From NCBI GenBank assembly GCA_023213395.1, contig CM041465.1:207645741-207709740 (forward strand): a stretch of 64,000 nucleotides of DNA, given 5' to 3'. A model generated the notes under the pieces. That model did no database searches and was not told the origin of the DNA. It saw only the letters and a program-made list of their open reading frames with translations. Position numbers and translations under genes: made by a program. The stretch is from Cycas panzhihuaensis. Its lineage: Eukaryota; Cycadophyta. Positions 20,659-31,950 of the stretch are shown in pieces; positions within the stretch are counted from its first letter, which is position 1; each line of letters starts with the position of its first letter.

Positions 20659-21589
20659 TGTTGGGGTTATTTTTGGCACATATGACACTTGTATTGTAGA
20701 AAAATCAGCAATGCATGCTTGTACTGACTTGGAGGATGTAGGTACACAAAGCTAGTAGACTGTCCAAAGGTACATGCAAGAGAATCCAGTGAAAAGGGCC
20801 AGAAACGTGCTTTCTGGGTACGTAACACAAGGTACATACCTTTCAGGTACATAACACAAGATATGTACCTTTCAGGTACATTAACAGATAGGAATGTACT
20901 AAAACAATATGCACAACCAGAACTGAATCAAATGTGCCCAGAATTGATGATGTCAGTACAGACGAATGCACATATAGATGAACAGGCAGAGAAGATATTG
21001 ATTAGCGGTTGTAAGCACGTGTTAAGTGAAAAGGTACATGTGTTATGAAAGGGAATGGTTATGGCCATGGGTCATAACCATTCACCCAAAGGACTCCAAA
21101 AATAGGTATTTAATGGTACTTTTCTCACCATTCCAACGCTAAGAGTTGAGTCAGTGAATCTTGTGATACATTCTCAAGGGTGAGAACTGAGTTATACATT
21201 ATGGGTATCTGATCCAGTAGAAACATTCCCTATTGTATTCCATTTTGGAACGTATGTAATAGTGTATTGTGAGTACTGCTAGAATGTATGCAGAATACGT
21301 TCCATAACTAAATGTATTGGTGATATTGCTTAATAAAATAAAGAATTACATGGAATATTGTGTGCTAGGATTGTTTTGATTATTATATAAGAAATGTATG
21401 ATGGTCCGTGTACTATTGTGATGAAATAATGTGGATAATGTGATGATTTATTCATACCATGCTATGTGTCAAGAGATTTTGATAATAATGAATGGAAACG
21501 TAAGCAAGTTGACTTCATGCTAAATTAGACTATCAACCTGTAACCCTTGACAAGTGAATATCTCGATAGGGAGATGAACAAAATCAACA
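20659..21589 (+). repeat. 5' LTR of element C
   Basis: 931 bp, starts TGTTGGGGTTAT, ends AAATCAACA. It carries direct repeats of the form GTACCTTTCAGGTACAT around 20835-20885, the same core as the internal hairpin array. Pairs with 42005-42923. Confidence 0.94.
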
Positions 21590-21603
21590 TTGGTTTCATT
21601 GCC
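21590..21603 (+). promoter_or_regulatory. Primer-binding site of element C
   Basis: TTGGTTTCATTGCC directly follows the LTR, a worn form of the TTGGTTCCGTTGCC site in B. The primer tRNA is not identified. Confidence 0.75.
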
Positions 21604-21729
21604 TACGTCCATTGAGGAGAGATTAGGCCAGGAGTTTCACAAGGAGAGTATGTTCAAAGGACAAGAAACCCTACTTGTCGTCGTGATGGCAGGCTATAAC
21701 TAAGCCTTCAACAGTTAAGGGATCTTCCA

Positions 21730-23645
21730 ATGCCACTTAAGAGGCCTTTAAAGGCAGGAGAGCCACAAAAGGGTACTTTACCTAAGGGAAAAGAATCAAA
21801 CAGGCAAAGAGCATTACGATGGCCAAAGGAATCCAAATTAAGAAGGACAAGAGATTAAGCTAGAACAACAACAAGACTAAGGGATAGTAAGTGGAGTCCA
21901 GACACCCCAAGAACAAGGAGTGGAAAAAAATGGGAAACAAATGGTACTAACATCTGCCCCAATTGGGTCTGACGTTATAAGCCCAAAAAACGAGGAGAAT
22001 TTACAAGGGAATTTGGAGCAAAGTGGCATAACAAATGAAAAGGAAACCCTAGGGAAGGAGGAACATATAACTATGGATGATACCCCGAAGGACCTAAGTG
22101 ATAACAAGGAAAAGGTAGAGGAAGGTCCCTCGGCATATTAGGAAAACAAATTAACAAGGCAACTATTTGAAGACTCACCAGACAACGGATCTGAGCAGTC
22201 ATATTTAATGGTCAGACCATTGATGGTACAAGTGCCAGGGGTACCTGACCCTATTCATTTAAAAACCCTATTTCAAGACCCTTTATTTGGGAGAGATAGT
22301 GTTGCACCAAGCACACTAAATACATTGCCCAAACCAGGTAGTGAGAAGGAGGGAACGAAACCCCCAAAGAAGTCAAACTTAGAGGAAGAAAGGTCACCAT
22401 CACTAGGAAGGACACCAATGCAATTGCCAAGGATGGACAACTCAAGGGAATTTGAGAGGTTAATATTCAATAACACATTTGACGCCGCAGAACCGTGTAC
22501 TTATTTCAAAATCTGATTGATGTGAAAAAAATTACAGATGAGCAAGAAATAAAGACAAGATTTTCTTGCACCTTACGAGGAGTACCATTGGCATGGTTCA
22601 AAGAGTTGGATAAAACAAAATCTTGGGCAAAGATAGAAAAGTTGTTTGAGGAAAGATTTCAAAAATTTTGTAGTGATGAGACTATTGAAATTGCCCCGAG
22701 GGAGATCAAATAAAGACCTAATGAATCAATATTAGCTTATATCAGTCATATGAAGATAATTGTCACTAGCATGATTAACAAGATAGTGACAGATCATAAT
22801 ATGAAGAATTATTTTGTTAGAGGTTTGAATGAAAAACTAAGACCTATGATGCATGCATATCCCTTAAAATCTTTCAAGAATACACAAGAGTTAGCCTTGG
22901 ATTTTGAAGTTAAAATGGATGCCCAAACTGAAGGGCATAATCCCTTATTGCTCAGACTACAAGAAGAGATAAGGGAAATGAAGTAGAATTAATACAATCG
23001 ACCTCTTTGCCAGATGGGAAAGTTGGAGGAAGATTCTGAAATTGAAGCCCTAAGGAAAGAAGTGGCAATATTGAAGATGAAAAACAAAAGAGAAGAAGAA
23101 GAAAAAAGATCGAGAATTTAGAATAGAAAAATGGTAGTCATATATGTGACGAAAGTTTGCATATGACAAAAGAATGTGATTTGAACTCAAAGAATAGTGT
23201 AATTCATCAAAAGGACAAGTGGTGCCATAAATGTGACATGGATAGTCACAACACATGAGATTGATTTTATAACCCTAGAGGGAAAAGGTATAGAGGTCGT
23301 GGTCAAGGAAGAGGAAGCAACCCACACAGGAATGTATATACGACAAGGAGCACACCAAAAACCTTGAAAAAAAAGACGCCAATGGGAAGGTGCTTAATTT
23401 GTTTACAATATGGTCATTGGAAGCCCGATTGCCCGATCAAACAACATTATGAGCATAAGCCTTTCATGTGTAGTAAGTATGGTCCAAGTGATCACAAAAC
23501 TGAAGATTGCAAGGGCAAAGCAAAAGCAACCAATCTAATGATAATCATTCCAGAGAATAGTAAAAATGGCAAACTACAGAATAAGTACAAGGGAAAAGAT
23601 GTAATAAGTGAAGATTACCCAAACCCTAGAGCAGAAATCGATTGA
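21730..23645 (+). pseudogene. Gag of element C with zinc knuckles
   Basis: Start at 21730 (MPLKRPLKAGEPQKG), equivalent to the A and B starts. Frames change several times. Recognisable: PSAYxENKLTRQLFED region near 22130-22170, the capsid-like core with CTLRGVPLAWFKE and SWAKIEKLFEERF at 22560-22670, NYFVRGLNEKLRPMM, then knuckles between 23125 and 23520. The first (HICDESLHMTKEC) and second are shifted or stopped, the third is CLICLQYGHWKPDC, and the fourth has its second Cys changed to Tyr (CSKYGPSDHKTEDC). The Arg/Gly-rich strip between knuckles two and three is present as RGRGQGRGS. Non-functional. Confidence 0.87.
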
Positions 23646-23649
23646 TTTA

Positions 23650-25015
23650 AGCAAGCAAAGTAAGTTTTGGAAAACGTTGTCCTACACGACACAGAAGTAG
23701 TGTTGCCAATGGGAAAACCAAAGACAAAGTATGTATATGCTAGGAAAAACAAGCAGAAGAAGAAAACACCTGAGGTGCAGGAGGTGTAACCCTAGTTGGT
23801 CCAAACTGAGGAATTGTTCAAGGGTTTACCGATGGAAGACATTCCTTGAATGTTCTTATTAATGGAGAACCTAGGGAAAGAATTACAACTAACGATTCCT
23901 CTATACCAAGTGATAGACTAGATCAAGGCAAGAATATTGCAACGATGAGAAGTCACAAAGAGCCTAAAAAAGATAATGTCATCATTCAACTTAGATCCTA
24001 TGGTTACAATTACAGTATTGGGAGAAAGATTCTCAAAGGTGATTGTAGATGGAGGAGTGGTTGTAAATGTGTAGCCCACCACAACCTGGCAGAAATTAAG
24101 AAGCCCTAAGTTGGAAGCTGCAACCTACTCACAAAAGTTAGCAAATGAGCCATTAGCGAGACCAATAGGGAAATTATCGAACATAAAAGTGGATGTGGCA
24201 AGAATTACAGTCCGAATCGACTTTCCAATTGTCGAAACAGAGAGAGGAGTTATACCTTATCCAGCATTGTTGGGACGACCATGCCTGTACAAAACACAAT
24301 GTCGTCAAAGCTGGAGGGATGTGAGATTCACACTTTTAGACAAAGGGGGTGAAGTAGTCCTCCTAATGTTGGAGAAAAATTCAATTGAGATAGTACCAGA
24401 TGATGTCTCGAGCACAACCATTGAGAGTGAAGAAACGATGTCATCTTTTGAAGAAAACAATTTATATCACACAACAGAGGAGCCAACAAAATTGATTAAT
24501 TCTTAGAAGGTTGAGCCAACTTATTTTAGGGAGATTTACAATTCTTCTAACAATGAGAGTGTAACAAAATTTGTGGACTATTGGTCGCAAGATGCCTATG
24601 AGATCAATCCTCCATCCTATCAGTGCCACCTACTTTCCTGAAATGTAGCTGATGACATTGATATAAAATCTACATCTATTGATTATATGAGTGTTAATAC
24701 TAATATAGGAAGTAGTGTACGAAATGATGTTAATATAATTCAAGCCCCAGACCCAAACCCTAATCCCCCTCTCAACCCAAATCCTTGTCCTAGTTCACCT
24801 TCCAACACCCAAACCCTCTCCAACCCTAACCTTCCCTCCACCTCTAGTGTGGGTCCTAAGGTAGATTGCCCTTCTCCATCCCCATCCCAGCCAGAAGAAG
24901 GTAGTAATGAACCTTCCTCATCTTCTTTAGAGGTACACCCACCTAGCGAAAGATCCTCTTCAAACAACACAAATATTGATGCTGAATCTAAGTAAGAAGA
25001 AGAGGAACTGGCTAA
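23650..25015 (+). pseudogene. Aspartic protease region of element C
   Basis: Linker (LPMGKPKTKYVYARK, EELFKGLPMED), then the active site VIVDGGVVVNV near 24043-24075 followed by a stop, then SPKLEAATYSQKLANEP, VDVARITVRIDFPIVET and ALLGRPCLYKTQ (24111-24506). The D-G-G active site is shared with A and B. A Pro/Asn-rich tail runs to 25015 (24687-24995 open). Several shifts, so no protease could be made. Confidence 0.82.
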
Positions 25016-25079
25016 AAGTATCCCTAAAGACTCAGGTCTAGGAAGTAAAGTAGCCATTCCAAAGGAGAGAAACCATAAA

Positions 25080-25860
25080 ACATACATTGGAGATTATGTG
25101 AAGCCTTTTCACGGAGAGCAATTATATGGGACTACCCACCTAATACATTGCATAGAACATTGGCTAGAAAAAGGAATATTAAACAAAATCCAATGGGAGT
25201 TAGATTTCGTGTTGAGACTAAGAAGGTCAGCATGGTACTAGTATTTAGCCCACCAGGCCACTTTTAGAAATTGGAAAGATCTACAAACCACTTTTAGGAT
25301 TCGATTTAATTCTCTTGAACAATCTAAATTCCATTATTCTATGTGGGAGATTGCCCAAAGAAACATATTCAAAGATGCAAATGAGAATGGACATCCCATA
25401 ACTTGCCTAGGAAAACCTGGAGTCATCATTTCTGCCACACTTTAAGAAAATAGCAGAAAAGTGGTTAATAGGGAAGCAACAAACCTTCAATGTAATATGG
25501 AACAATCTCAAGGACTCCTTCATGAAAACATTCTAGCATTCTTCGAACAACCAGAAGATTGATATAGTACTCAAGGCAATCAAAAAATTAAGTATAGAGA
25601 TAGATCAAACAAAAACAATGTCATCAACATGTAGGGATGAAAGGAAGGAGTCCTAGGATAATGAAGAGGAGAATCATAATTATCCCCTGGAATTTACAGA
25701 AATTAACTATGGTGAAAGGGAAATTGAAAATACCCCTGCTTACCATGTCAGTGAACAAAACAATATTAAGGCGACACTAGAGATAACTGAAATCAATTTG
25801 GGAACTAGAGAAGACCTGAAAAACATACGTATTGCAAGTTATTGGGACGACAAAACTGTA
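25080..25860 (+). pseudogene. Second gag-like domain of element C
   Basis: Same place and order as in A and B. The start has YIGDYVKPFHGEQLYGTTHL; the first core reads LRRSAWY, stop, YLAHQ and NWKDLQTTFRIRF; the second, after a shift, reads HTLRKIAEKWLIGKQQ and WNNLKDSFMKTF. An acidic linker and EITEINLGTRED lead into RT. Presence in this older, independently inserted copy shows the domain is ancestral in the family. Confidence 0.78.
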
Positions 25861-26173
25861 GCCCAAGCTTAGCAACAGTTTGAAGAATTCTGTGATGTTT
25901 TTGGATGGTCGTATAAGGATTTCAAAGGCATTCCTCTAGAGATAACAAAACAATGGTGAAACATAAACCTTATCGTATGAATCCAATGTACAAAGAAAAA
26001 GTAAAGGCTAAATTGGATAAGATGTTAAAAGTGGGTTACATCTATGAAATTGACTACAGTGATTGGGTGAACCCTGTGGTGGTAGTCCCAAAGAAAAATG
26101 GAAAAATAAAAGTTTGTGTGGACTATAGGCAACTCAATAGAATGACAAAAAAAATCCTTTTCTGCTACCATTC
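25861..26173 (+). pseudogene. RT of element C, N-terminal part, cut by D
   Basis: Contains EEFCDVFGWSYKDFKGIP, PYRMNPMYKEKVKAKLDK, NPVVVVPKKNGKIKVCVDY and RQLNRMTKK. The frame reaches the D insertion at 26173; joining 26173 to 37718 restores PFLLPF-TEDVLE. The last five bases CATTC (26169-26173) are the left flank duplication of D. Confidence 0.9.
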
Positions 26174-26708
26174 TGAAGCGATCTAGTTCTACTTTTATAG
26201 CAATTTTCCTAAAAAACATAGGTAATAATCCACAGAAAGACAATAACTAGATGTTATTCAATAGGAAAATGAACAAGGAACAAGAATTATAGAATCCACA
26301 AAAGTAAATAATAATCCTTATTATCAAATAATATAAAAAATAGAGCAAAATTTTATCAAAATACTAGTCTTTCCTGAAGAAGTGAGCTTCCCTCTTCGAG
26401 GTGAGGAACCCTCCAAACTGCAACCCCGAATGGGCGAGTTAATTGCAGCCCTAGAATTGAAAATGTGCAGCCAAAAGAATCGACAATGATGATTTGGGAT
26501 ACGGCCCAAACTTCCTATTTACAGTGATTAAAATACTTCAATTAGAAGTCGGCCAAACTAAGTGGTATGCTCAAATAGAAGTCGGGCGAACTAGGTAATA
26601 TTCTCCTTAATACTGCTCAAATAGAAGTCAGCCAAACTAGGTGATATTCTCCTTAATAATGCTCAAATAGAAGTCAGCTAAACTAGGGAAAATCTTAGGA
26701 ACACAAGA
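26174..26708 (-). repeat. 3' LTR of element D
   Basis: 535 bp. On the plus strand TGAAGCGATC to GGAACACAAGA. Its U3 holds three 46-bp units starting GCTCAAATAGAAG at 26569, 26615 and 26661, one more than the other LTR, which explains most of the length difference. Confidence 0.9.
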
Positions 26709-26746
26709 AGTCTCCTCTATAGAAAATGCTTTGCCCTCAAAGCATT
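26707..26746 (-). promoter_or_regulatory. Polypurine tract and terminal hairpin of element D
   Basis: Read on the minus strand, AATGCTTTG-AGGG-CAAAGCATT (26725-26746) is a perfect 9-bp stem with a four-base loop, followed by the purine tract TAGAGGAGACTTC next to the LTR. E, H and I have the same arrangement. Confidence 0.75.
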
Positions 26747-26763
26747 GGTAGGGGCCCCTTTTT

Positions 26764-27960
26764 TTACACCCATTCTTCACACTCCCACGTTGCATCTTCA
26801 ATCTCCAATGTCTTCCATTTGATGAGATATTCCTTTATTATCCTGGAATGCAAATTCTTGTCCTTGGTTTTCAATATTCCCTCAAGTTCCACTATCATCA
26901 TCCCTTCTTCATCCAATATTGGTAAATTTGTTTGTGGAGCCTCCTTTTCGCCCAACTTTTGCTTTAAACAAGACATGTGGAAGATATTGTGGATTTTGCT
27001 TTCTAGTAGCAATTTTAACTGATATGCCACTTCCCCTATGCGTTCCTCAATCTGATATGGTCCAAAGAATCTTGGTGACAATTTATGTCGATTATTTTGT
27101 TTCATCGACATCTGTTTGTAGGGTTGGAGTCTTAAAAATACCCATTTTCCTACCTCAAAACTTCGTTTAGATATCTTTGTATCTGATTGTTGCTTCATCC
27201 TATTATTTGCCATCTCTAAATTATTCTTTAATATAAAAACTATTCCTTGCATCTGTTCCAGGTTTTCTTGGACTGTTTGCACTTTAAACATATTTAGCCA
27301 ATTCAAAAGTGATGGAGGTTCATACCCATATAGTGCTTGAAATGGTGACATCTTTGCCGCTACTTGGTATGTGGTGTTATACCACCATTGTACCAGATGG
27401 AGCCATCGATGTAATTGCGTTTGTTTATCTGATGTGAAGTTTCTTAAATATCCCTCCACGCATTTGTTAACTATTTCTATTTAGCCGTATGTCTGCAAGT
27501 GGTATGCCAAGCTCATCTGTAAGCTAGTGCTAACTAATTTGAACAACTGCTTCCAAAAGTGACTTGTGAACTTGAGGTCCCTATCGTTGATTATAACTTT
27601 TAGAAAGCCATGTAGCCTGTGAATTTCTTTCATATACAATTCCGCTATTTCGTTTGTTTTTGCTCCCATCTGAGTTCCCCTGAAATGGGTGTATTTAGTT
27701 AATCTATCTACCACTACAAAAATTGTGTCTCTTCCTTTTGAATGAGGGAGACCTATAATAAAATCCATAGATTTTTTTTCCCATTTTTTATGAGGAATAG
27801 GAAGGGGTTGTAGCAACCTGGGGGTCTTTACAGATTCAGTCTTATTCCTTTGACACGTATCGCATTCTGATACAAACCGAAGGATGTCAAGTTTCAACCC
27901 TTTCCAGTAAAATGAGCTTCGAAGCCTCCTATAAGTCTTATCCATCCCTGAATGTCCCAA
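26764..27960 (-). pseudogene. Integrase with chromodomain of element D
   Basis: 27960-27481 holds the zinc domain (HSGMDKTYRRLR, CDTCQRNK) and the core with D in SMDFIIGLPHSKG, D in VIINDRDLKFTSHFW, stopping at YHLQTYG where E continues DGQTEIVNK. 27459-26764 holds the rest: WWYNTTYQVAAKMSPFQALYG, a basic region, FGPYQIEERIGEVAYQLKL and a chromodomain-like end (IKEYLIKWKTLEIEDATWE). The chromodomain is expected to direct integration to marked chromatin. One stop at 27481 splits the domain; otherwise it is well kept. Confidence 0.9.
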
Positions 27961-28104
27961 AACTGGAATTGAGTGGGCTTCTTGAAGTAGGACTTCCTTT
28001 AATTTGCTTGTCTTTGGAACAAATATTTTTCCTTTCCTTAGAATTAATCCTCCTTGTTTCGTAAACTGCTCTAGTTTTCTTTTTTTGATCTTTTGTCTTA
28101 TTTC

Positions 28105-28722
28105 TTATGATATCTTGTCATCTTCGTATTCCTTTGCCAACTCTGTCGTCCATTTTAGAGTTACTATTGTCATTGAATTAGTTGAAGCTTCAATCTTTCC
28201 TTCCTTTGGAAGTCTAGATAGAGCATCTAGTATCATGTTTTCTTTCCCCTTTTTGTATTCTACGATGAAGTTGAAGGTCAGCAACTTGATGATCCAATTT
28301 TGTTGCTCATCAGATAACGCCTTTTGATTTAGAAAGTACTTCAAGCTGTCATGATTAGTTCTGACCTCAAATCTGCTCCCTAATAGATACCGGCTCCATT
28401 GTGCATAATGACCAACATCTCTTTGTTATATATCGATTTCATTTTTTCCCTATTATTCAGTTTCCGACTTTTATAAGCTATAGGCCTTCCTCCTTGCACG
28501 AGAACTACTCCTATTCCAAAACCTAAAGCATCACATTCTAATGTGAATGGTTGAGTATAAGGCCAATACTGGAGTCATGATCATTACTTGTTTTAATTCT
28601 TGAAACACTCCTTTTGCTCCTGAATCCCATCTTAGTGCATCCTTTTTGGTCAGGTCTGTTAGTGGTGATGTTATGTGTGCATACCCTTTTATGAACTTCC
28701 TCAGAAATTTTGTTGCATCCAA
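28105..28722 (-). pseudogene. RT connection and RNase H of element D
   Basis: 28722-28531 has MDATKFLRKFIKGYAHITS and DLTKKDALRW (end of RT). RNase H follows in broken frames; 28344-28105 has LSDEQQNWIIKLLTF and KGKENMILDALSRLPKE, the C-terminal part with its last acidic residue. Between them the first catalytic Asp region is shifted. Confidence 0.83.
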
Positions 28723-28758
28723 AAAACTTCTTACTCCTGTGACATTCTTCGGAGTTGG

Positions 28759-29665
28759 CTAGTTTACAATTGTCTGGATCTCTTTTGGATCAATTTTGAT
28801 TCTCTCGCCTGTGATAATTGGGCCCAGATACTCCAATTCCTCTTTTCCAAAAGAACACTTTTTCTTATTTGCGAATAGTTGCACTTTTTCAAGTATGAGC
28901 AGAACTGCCTTTATATGTTCCAAATGTTCTTCCCATGTTCTGTTGCAGATCAGGATATCGTCAAAGAAAACCAACACGAATTTTCTCAAAACGTGTTTTA
29001 ATATTGAATTCATTGTGCTCTAGAAAGTGGCTGGAGCATTTGTTAAACCAAAAGGCATAACCTTGAATTTAAACAATCCTTCATGCATTCTGAATGCAGT
29101 TTTGTAGACATCTTCTTCTTTGACCCTTATTTGATAGTATCCTAAGCGTAGATCTTCAGAGCGTGTTTTAATATTGAATTCATTGTGCTCTAGAAAGTGG
29201 CTGGAGCATTTGTTAAACCAAAAGGCATAACCTTGAATTCAAACAATCCTTCATGCGTTCTGAATGTAGTTTTGTAGACATCTTCTTCTTTGACCCTTAT
29301 TTGATAGTATCCTAAGCGTAGATCTTCAGAACGTGTTTTAATATTGAATTCATTGTGCTCTAGAAAGTGGCTGGAGCATTTGTTAAACCAAAAGGAATAA
29401 CCTTGAATTCAAACAATCCTTCATGCGTTCTGAATGCAATTTTGTAGACATCTTCTTCTTTGACCCTTATTTGATAGTATCATAAGCATAGATCTATTTT
29501 TGAAAAGTATCGGGCTCCATGTAACTCATTTAACAAATCTTCGATACTTGGAATAGGATACTGATTCTTTATAGTCAATTTATTCAGGCCATAGTAATCC
29601 ACACACATTCTGTAAGATCCGTCCTTCTTTGGATTAACAACCACGGGAGAAGTGAATGGACTCAT
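28759..29665 (-). pseudogene. RT of element D with internal triplication
   Basis: 29665-29480 is the N-terminal part (MSPFTSPVVVNPKKDGSYR, CVDYYGLNKLTIKNQYP, YFSKIDL). 29013-28759 is the palm and thumb, with catalytic box VLVFFDDILI and NKKKCSFGKEELEYLG. Between them a 170-bp block (28991-29500) occurs three times; it encodes the stretch around [22 protein letters not shown] and ATF. Since 170 is not a multiple of three, the duplication destroys the frame. RT therefore cannot work. Confidence 0.9.
28991..29500. repeat. Three tandem copies of a 170-bp RT segment
   Basis: Units begin ACGTGTTTTAATATTG at 28991, GCGTGTTTTAATATTG at 29161 and ACGTGTTTTAATATTG at 29331, with only a few base differences. 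E has a single copy of the matching sequence, so two are extra. Confidence 0.93.
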
Positions 29666-29741
29666 GCCTTTTGTTGTTATGCCTTGGAGTAACAGTTCTT
29701 GTATGATCTTTTCAATTTCCTTCCTGAGATGATAAGAATGT

Positions 29742-30328
29742 CTATACAGAGGAATATTGACTGGTATTGCTCCAGGGATAAGATCTATTGCATGTTCTAA
29801 TTCCCTTTTTGGTGGCAGTCCTTGGGGTTCTTTGAAATATCTTTGATGTTCTTCTAAGATTGCCTAGATCTCTGAGGGAACGTCTTTTATTTCTACTTTG
29901 TAACATGACATTATGTTCACTTGCAGATTCTTCTTTAGAATTTGTTCCATCCTGTGAGACGATACGAGTTGAACTAGAGGTGTGGCTGGGGCCTACAATC
30001 GATATTTGTATCATTTTTGTTGGAAACACATAAATCTTGTCATATAGTTGGTAACAATGTTCCCCAGCATCTGTACCCATTGAATTCCCAGAATTGCATC
30101 CACTTCACCTATGGGCATGGCAAACATATAAGTTCTAACCTTGTAATCGTTGATCTGGAGAGTTGTGTCTTTATAGTATCCTCCACACGGCGTTGTTCTC
30201 CCATTTGCTATTGACACCTGGAATGTGTTGAGGGGTTTCACTTGTAATCCTGGTTTTTCTGCTAATGGCTTGTTTATAAAATTGTGTGTACTGCTGTTAT
30301 CAACCAAGATTGATACTAGTGTTCCCTT
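29742..30328 (-). pseudogene. Protease and linker of element D
   Basis: 30307-30011 has ILVDNSSTHNFINKPLAEK, the retropepsin site, but the usual D-S-G triad (D-S-G in E) is D-N-S here, which should abolish activity. It continues with GEVDAILGIQWVQMLGNI and YMTRFMCFQQK. The linker to RT (30080-29742) is shifted. Upstream the frame joins gag across E: removing E and one duplication gives GQI-KGTLVSI in frame. Confidence 0.87.
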
Positions 30329-30333
30329 GATTT
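30329..30333. repeat. Target-site duplication of element E, left copy (GATTT)
   Basis: GATTT before TGTTGC of the LTR; the same five bases follow the other LTR at 35932-35936. Confidence 0.95.
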
Positions 30334-30836
30334 TGTTGCATTCTAGGAAAACCCTCTCTTTAGGGGCCTGTCAACCGACTTAAACCCCAGAAATGAGCGC
30401 AGGAATATTAGCCGACCGATGGCCAGTCTTCTGGCCGACTTCATTAATGGTTCACTCCCAGTGAACTATCTTAATTCTGGCCGACTTCAAACAAGATAAT
30501 CCGGCCACTATAAATAGAGAGCAAAGCCCTCATTTGGTATCATCACTTCGGATTGATCTCTTCTACAGTTTCAGCTCTAGGGCTACAGTTGGCTCGGCCT
30601 TTGGCCTGAGATATTTGGAGGATTCCCGCCTCGAAGGGCAGTCGTTCGATGGGATATTTTGTTTATATTTTGCACAATATATTTACCTTTATTAGTACTA
30701 TTTCCATTACTTTATTTCGGTGTTTTATGGTGAATTTCCTATGTTCATTATTATTTGAGATTGAAGAAATCTATATTAGACCAGTATCTGCGAATTGTTG
30801 AGTTATTTCTGAATTAAGTTAAAAGCTTCCGCTACA
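30334..30836 (+). repeat. 5' LTR of element E
   Basis: 503 bp, TGTTGCATTC to CCGCTACA. U3 contains four RCCGAC hexamers (30374, 30411, 30434, 30481) ahead of TATAAATA at 30510-30517. Pairs with 35427-35931. Confidence 0.95.
30374..30517 (+). promoter_or_regulatory. LTR promoter of E: four RCCGAC sites and TATA box
   Basis: ACCGAC, GCCGAC, GCCGAC and GCCGAC lie within 110 bp, followed 24 bp later by TATAAATA. RCCGAC is the known core of the drought/cold response element bound by DREB/CBF factors. All four are kept in the other LTR (35469, 35504, 35528, 35574). Function is inferred from the motif. Confidence 0.6.
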
Positions 30837-30838
30837 AG

Positions 30839-30850
30839 TGGTATCAGAGC
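30839..30850 (+). promoter_or_regulatory. Primer-binding site of element E
   Basis: TGGTATCAGAGC, two bases after the LTR, matches the 3' end of initiator-Met tRNA. Confidence 0.93.
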
Positions 30851-31023
30851 TTCGTCGAAGCTATCCTGTGGAAAAGTGTCTTCGGAGAATATAGTCGAAT
30901 TTTTTTTCGGAAGGGCGAAAAGTTTTGTGAGAAGGAAGTGAAAAATTTCCCCACCCTCCTTGTGGATTTCTGAGTAGAGCACAAACGGAGTTACGCCCTA
31001 AGAAGGTTATACAACAAAAGAAG

Positions 31024-31950
31024 ATGTCGATGGCCAAGGCCAATCGATCGAGAACATATCGCCTCGCAGGCAGTAGGAAAGGAAATCCTAGCCTCGTTAG
31101 CGAGGCCTCTCGGATCTCATGCATAAAATCAACATGAAATTGGACGGACCACAAAGCGAGAACCGATATGGGCCAAACAAGAAAAGGAAATAGAACAAGG
31201 AAATACAAGTAATTTCAAGGAAGATTTAAAGCAGAGGAGAATATCAAAGAAGAAAGCGCAAGAATAACGAAGGGGTGACAATGGCAAAGATCGACTTAGA
31301 GAAATTTGACCCCGATAAATCGAGGGATATAAGAGGATGGATCCTCTGGATGGAAACTTACTTCTCGGTCTAGCGATGCGAACACGAGCAAGTATCTCTA
31401 GCATAATTACATTTTATGCGGTCGAGCCTTGAAATGGTATTCATGGTGGCTTGAACCGGTGGGAAAGCAAGTGGCGGAACATGAAGCATGGGCTCATAAC
31501 CCAATATGAAGACTCATGGAGTCTGAGACTACTTTGCCCACTAACAAGATTACTGACAAACTAGCTCGGTCAAGAGTTCATTGAACAATTTCGGGTGTTA
31601 CAATGTCTAATTCCGACAACCGTACCACGAACTCCTTACGGAAACATACATTAAGATTAAAACCTCCAATAAGATATCGTCTAAAAGCAATGGAGGTGCC
31701 AACATTAGACTCAACAATCAAAAGCGACAAGATGCGTGGAAGCGAACTACGGAAACTAGACCTACGTTCACACGTAGAACAGAAAGCTCACAAGGATTTA
31801 ACCCAAACTGGAACAGGTCAGGAACTAAAGCGAAGGCTCCATTAACAATTAGAAGTAATCAAGAGACATCAACAAAGGAAGAGCACATGAGGAAAGGAAC
31901 TTGTTTTAAATGCGGGCGAAATGGAATCGCGAACATCAATGCGCCTAGGC
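31024..31950 (+). pseudogene. Gag of element E
   Basis: Possible start at 31024 (MSMAKANRS) or at 31281 (MAKIDLEKFDPDKSRD). A WILWMETYFSV stretch and RALKWYSWW-like residues near 31425-31450 fit the gag core; the remainder is shifted repeatedly. Near 31887-31945 there is a worn zinc knuckle: TCFKCG, then a one-base loss, then KWNREHQC, matching TCFKCGGKWNEVHQC in D. The zinc knuckle would bind the RNA. Identity as gag rests on position, the knuckle and comparison with D. Confidence 0.72.

Noticed and set aside
28991-29500. CRISPR-like direct repeats
   Set aside because: Units are 170 bp, contiguous and coding-derived, with no spacers.
30839-30850. tRNA gene fragments suggested by TGGTATCAGAGC matches
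   Set aside because: These are primer-binding sites right after LTRs; no cloverleaf surrounds them.
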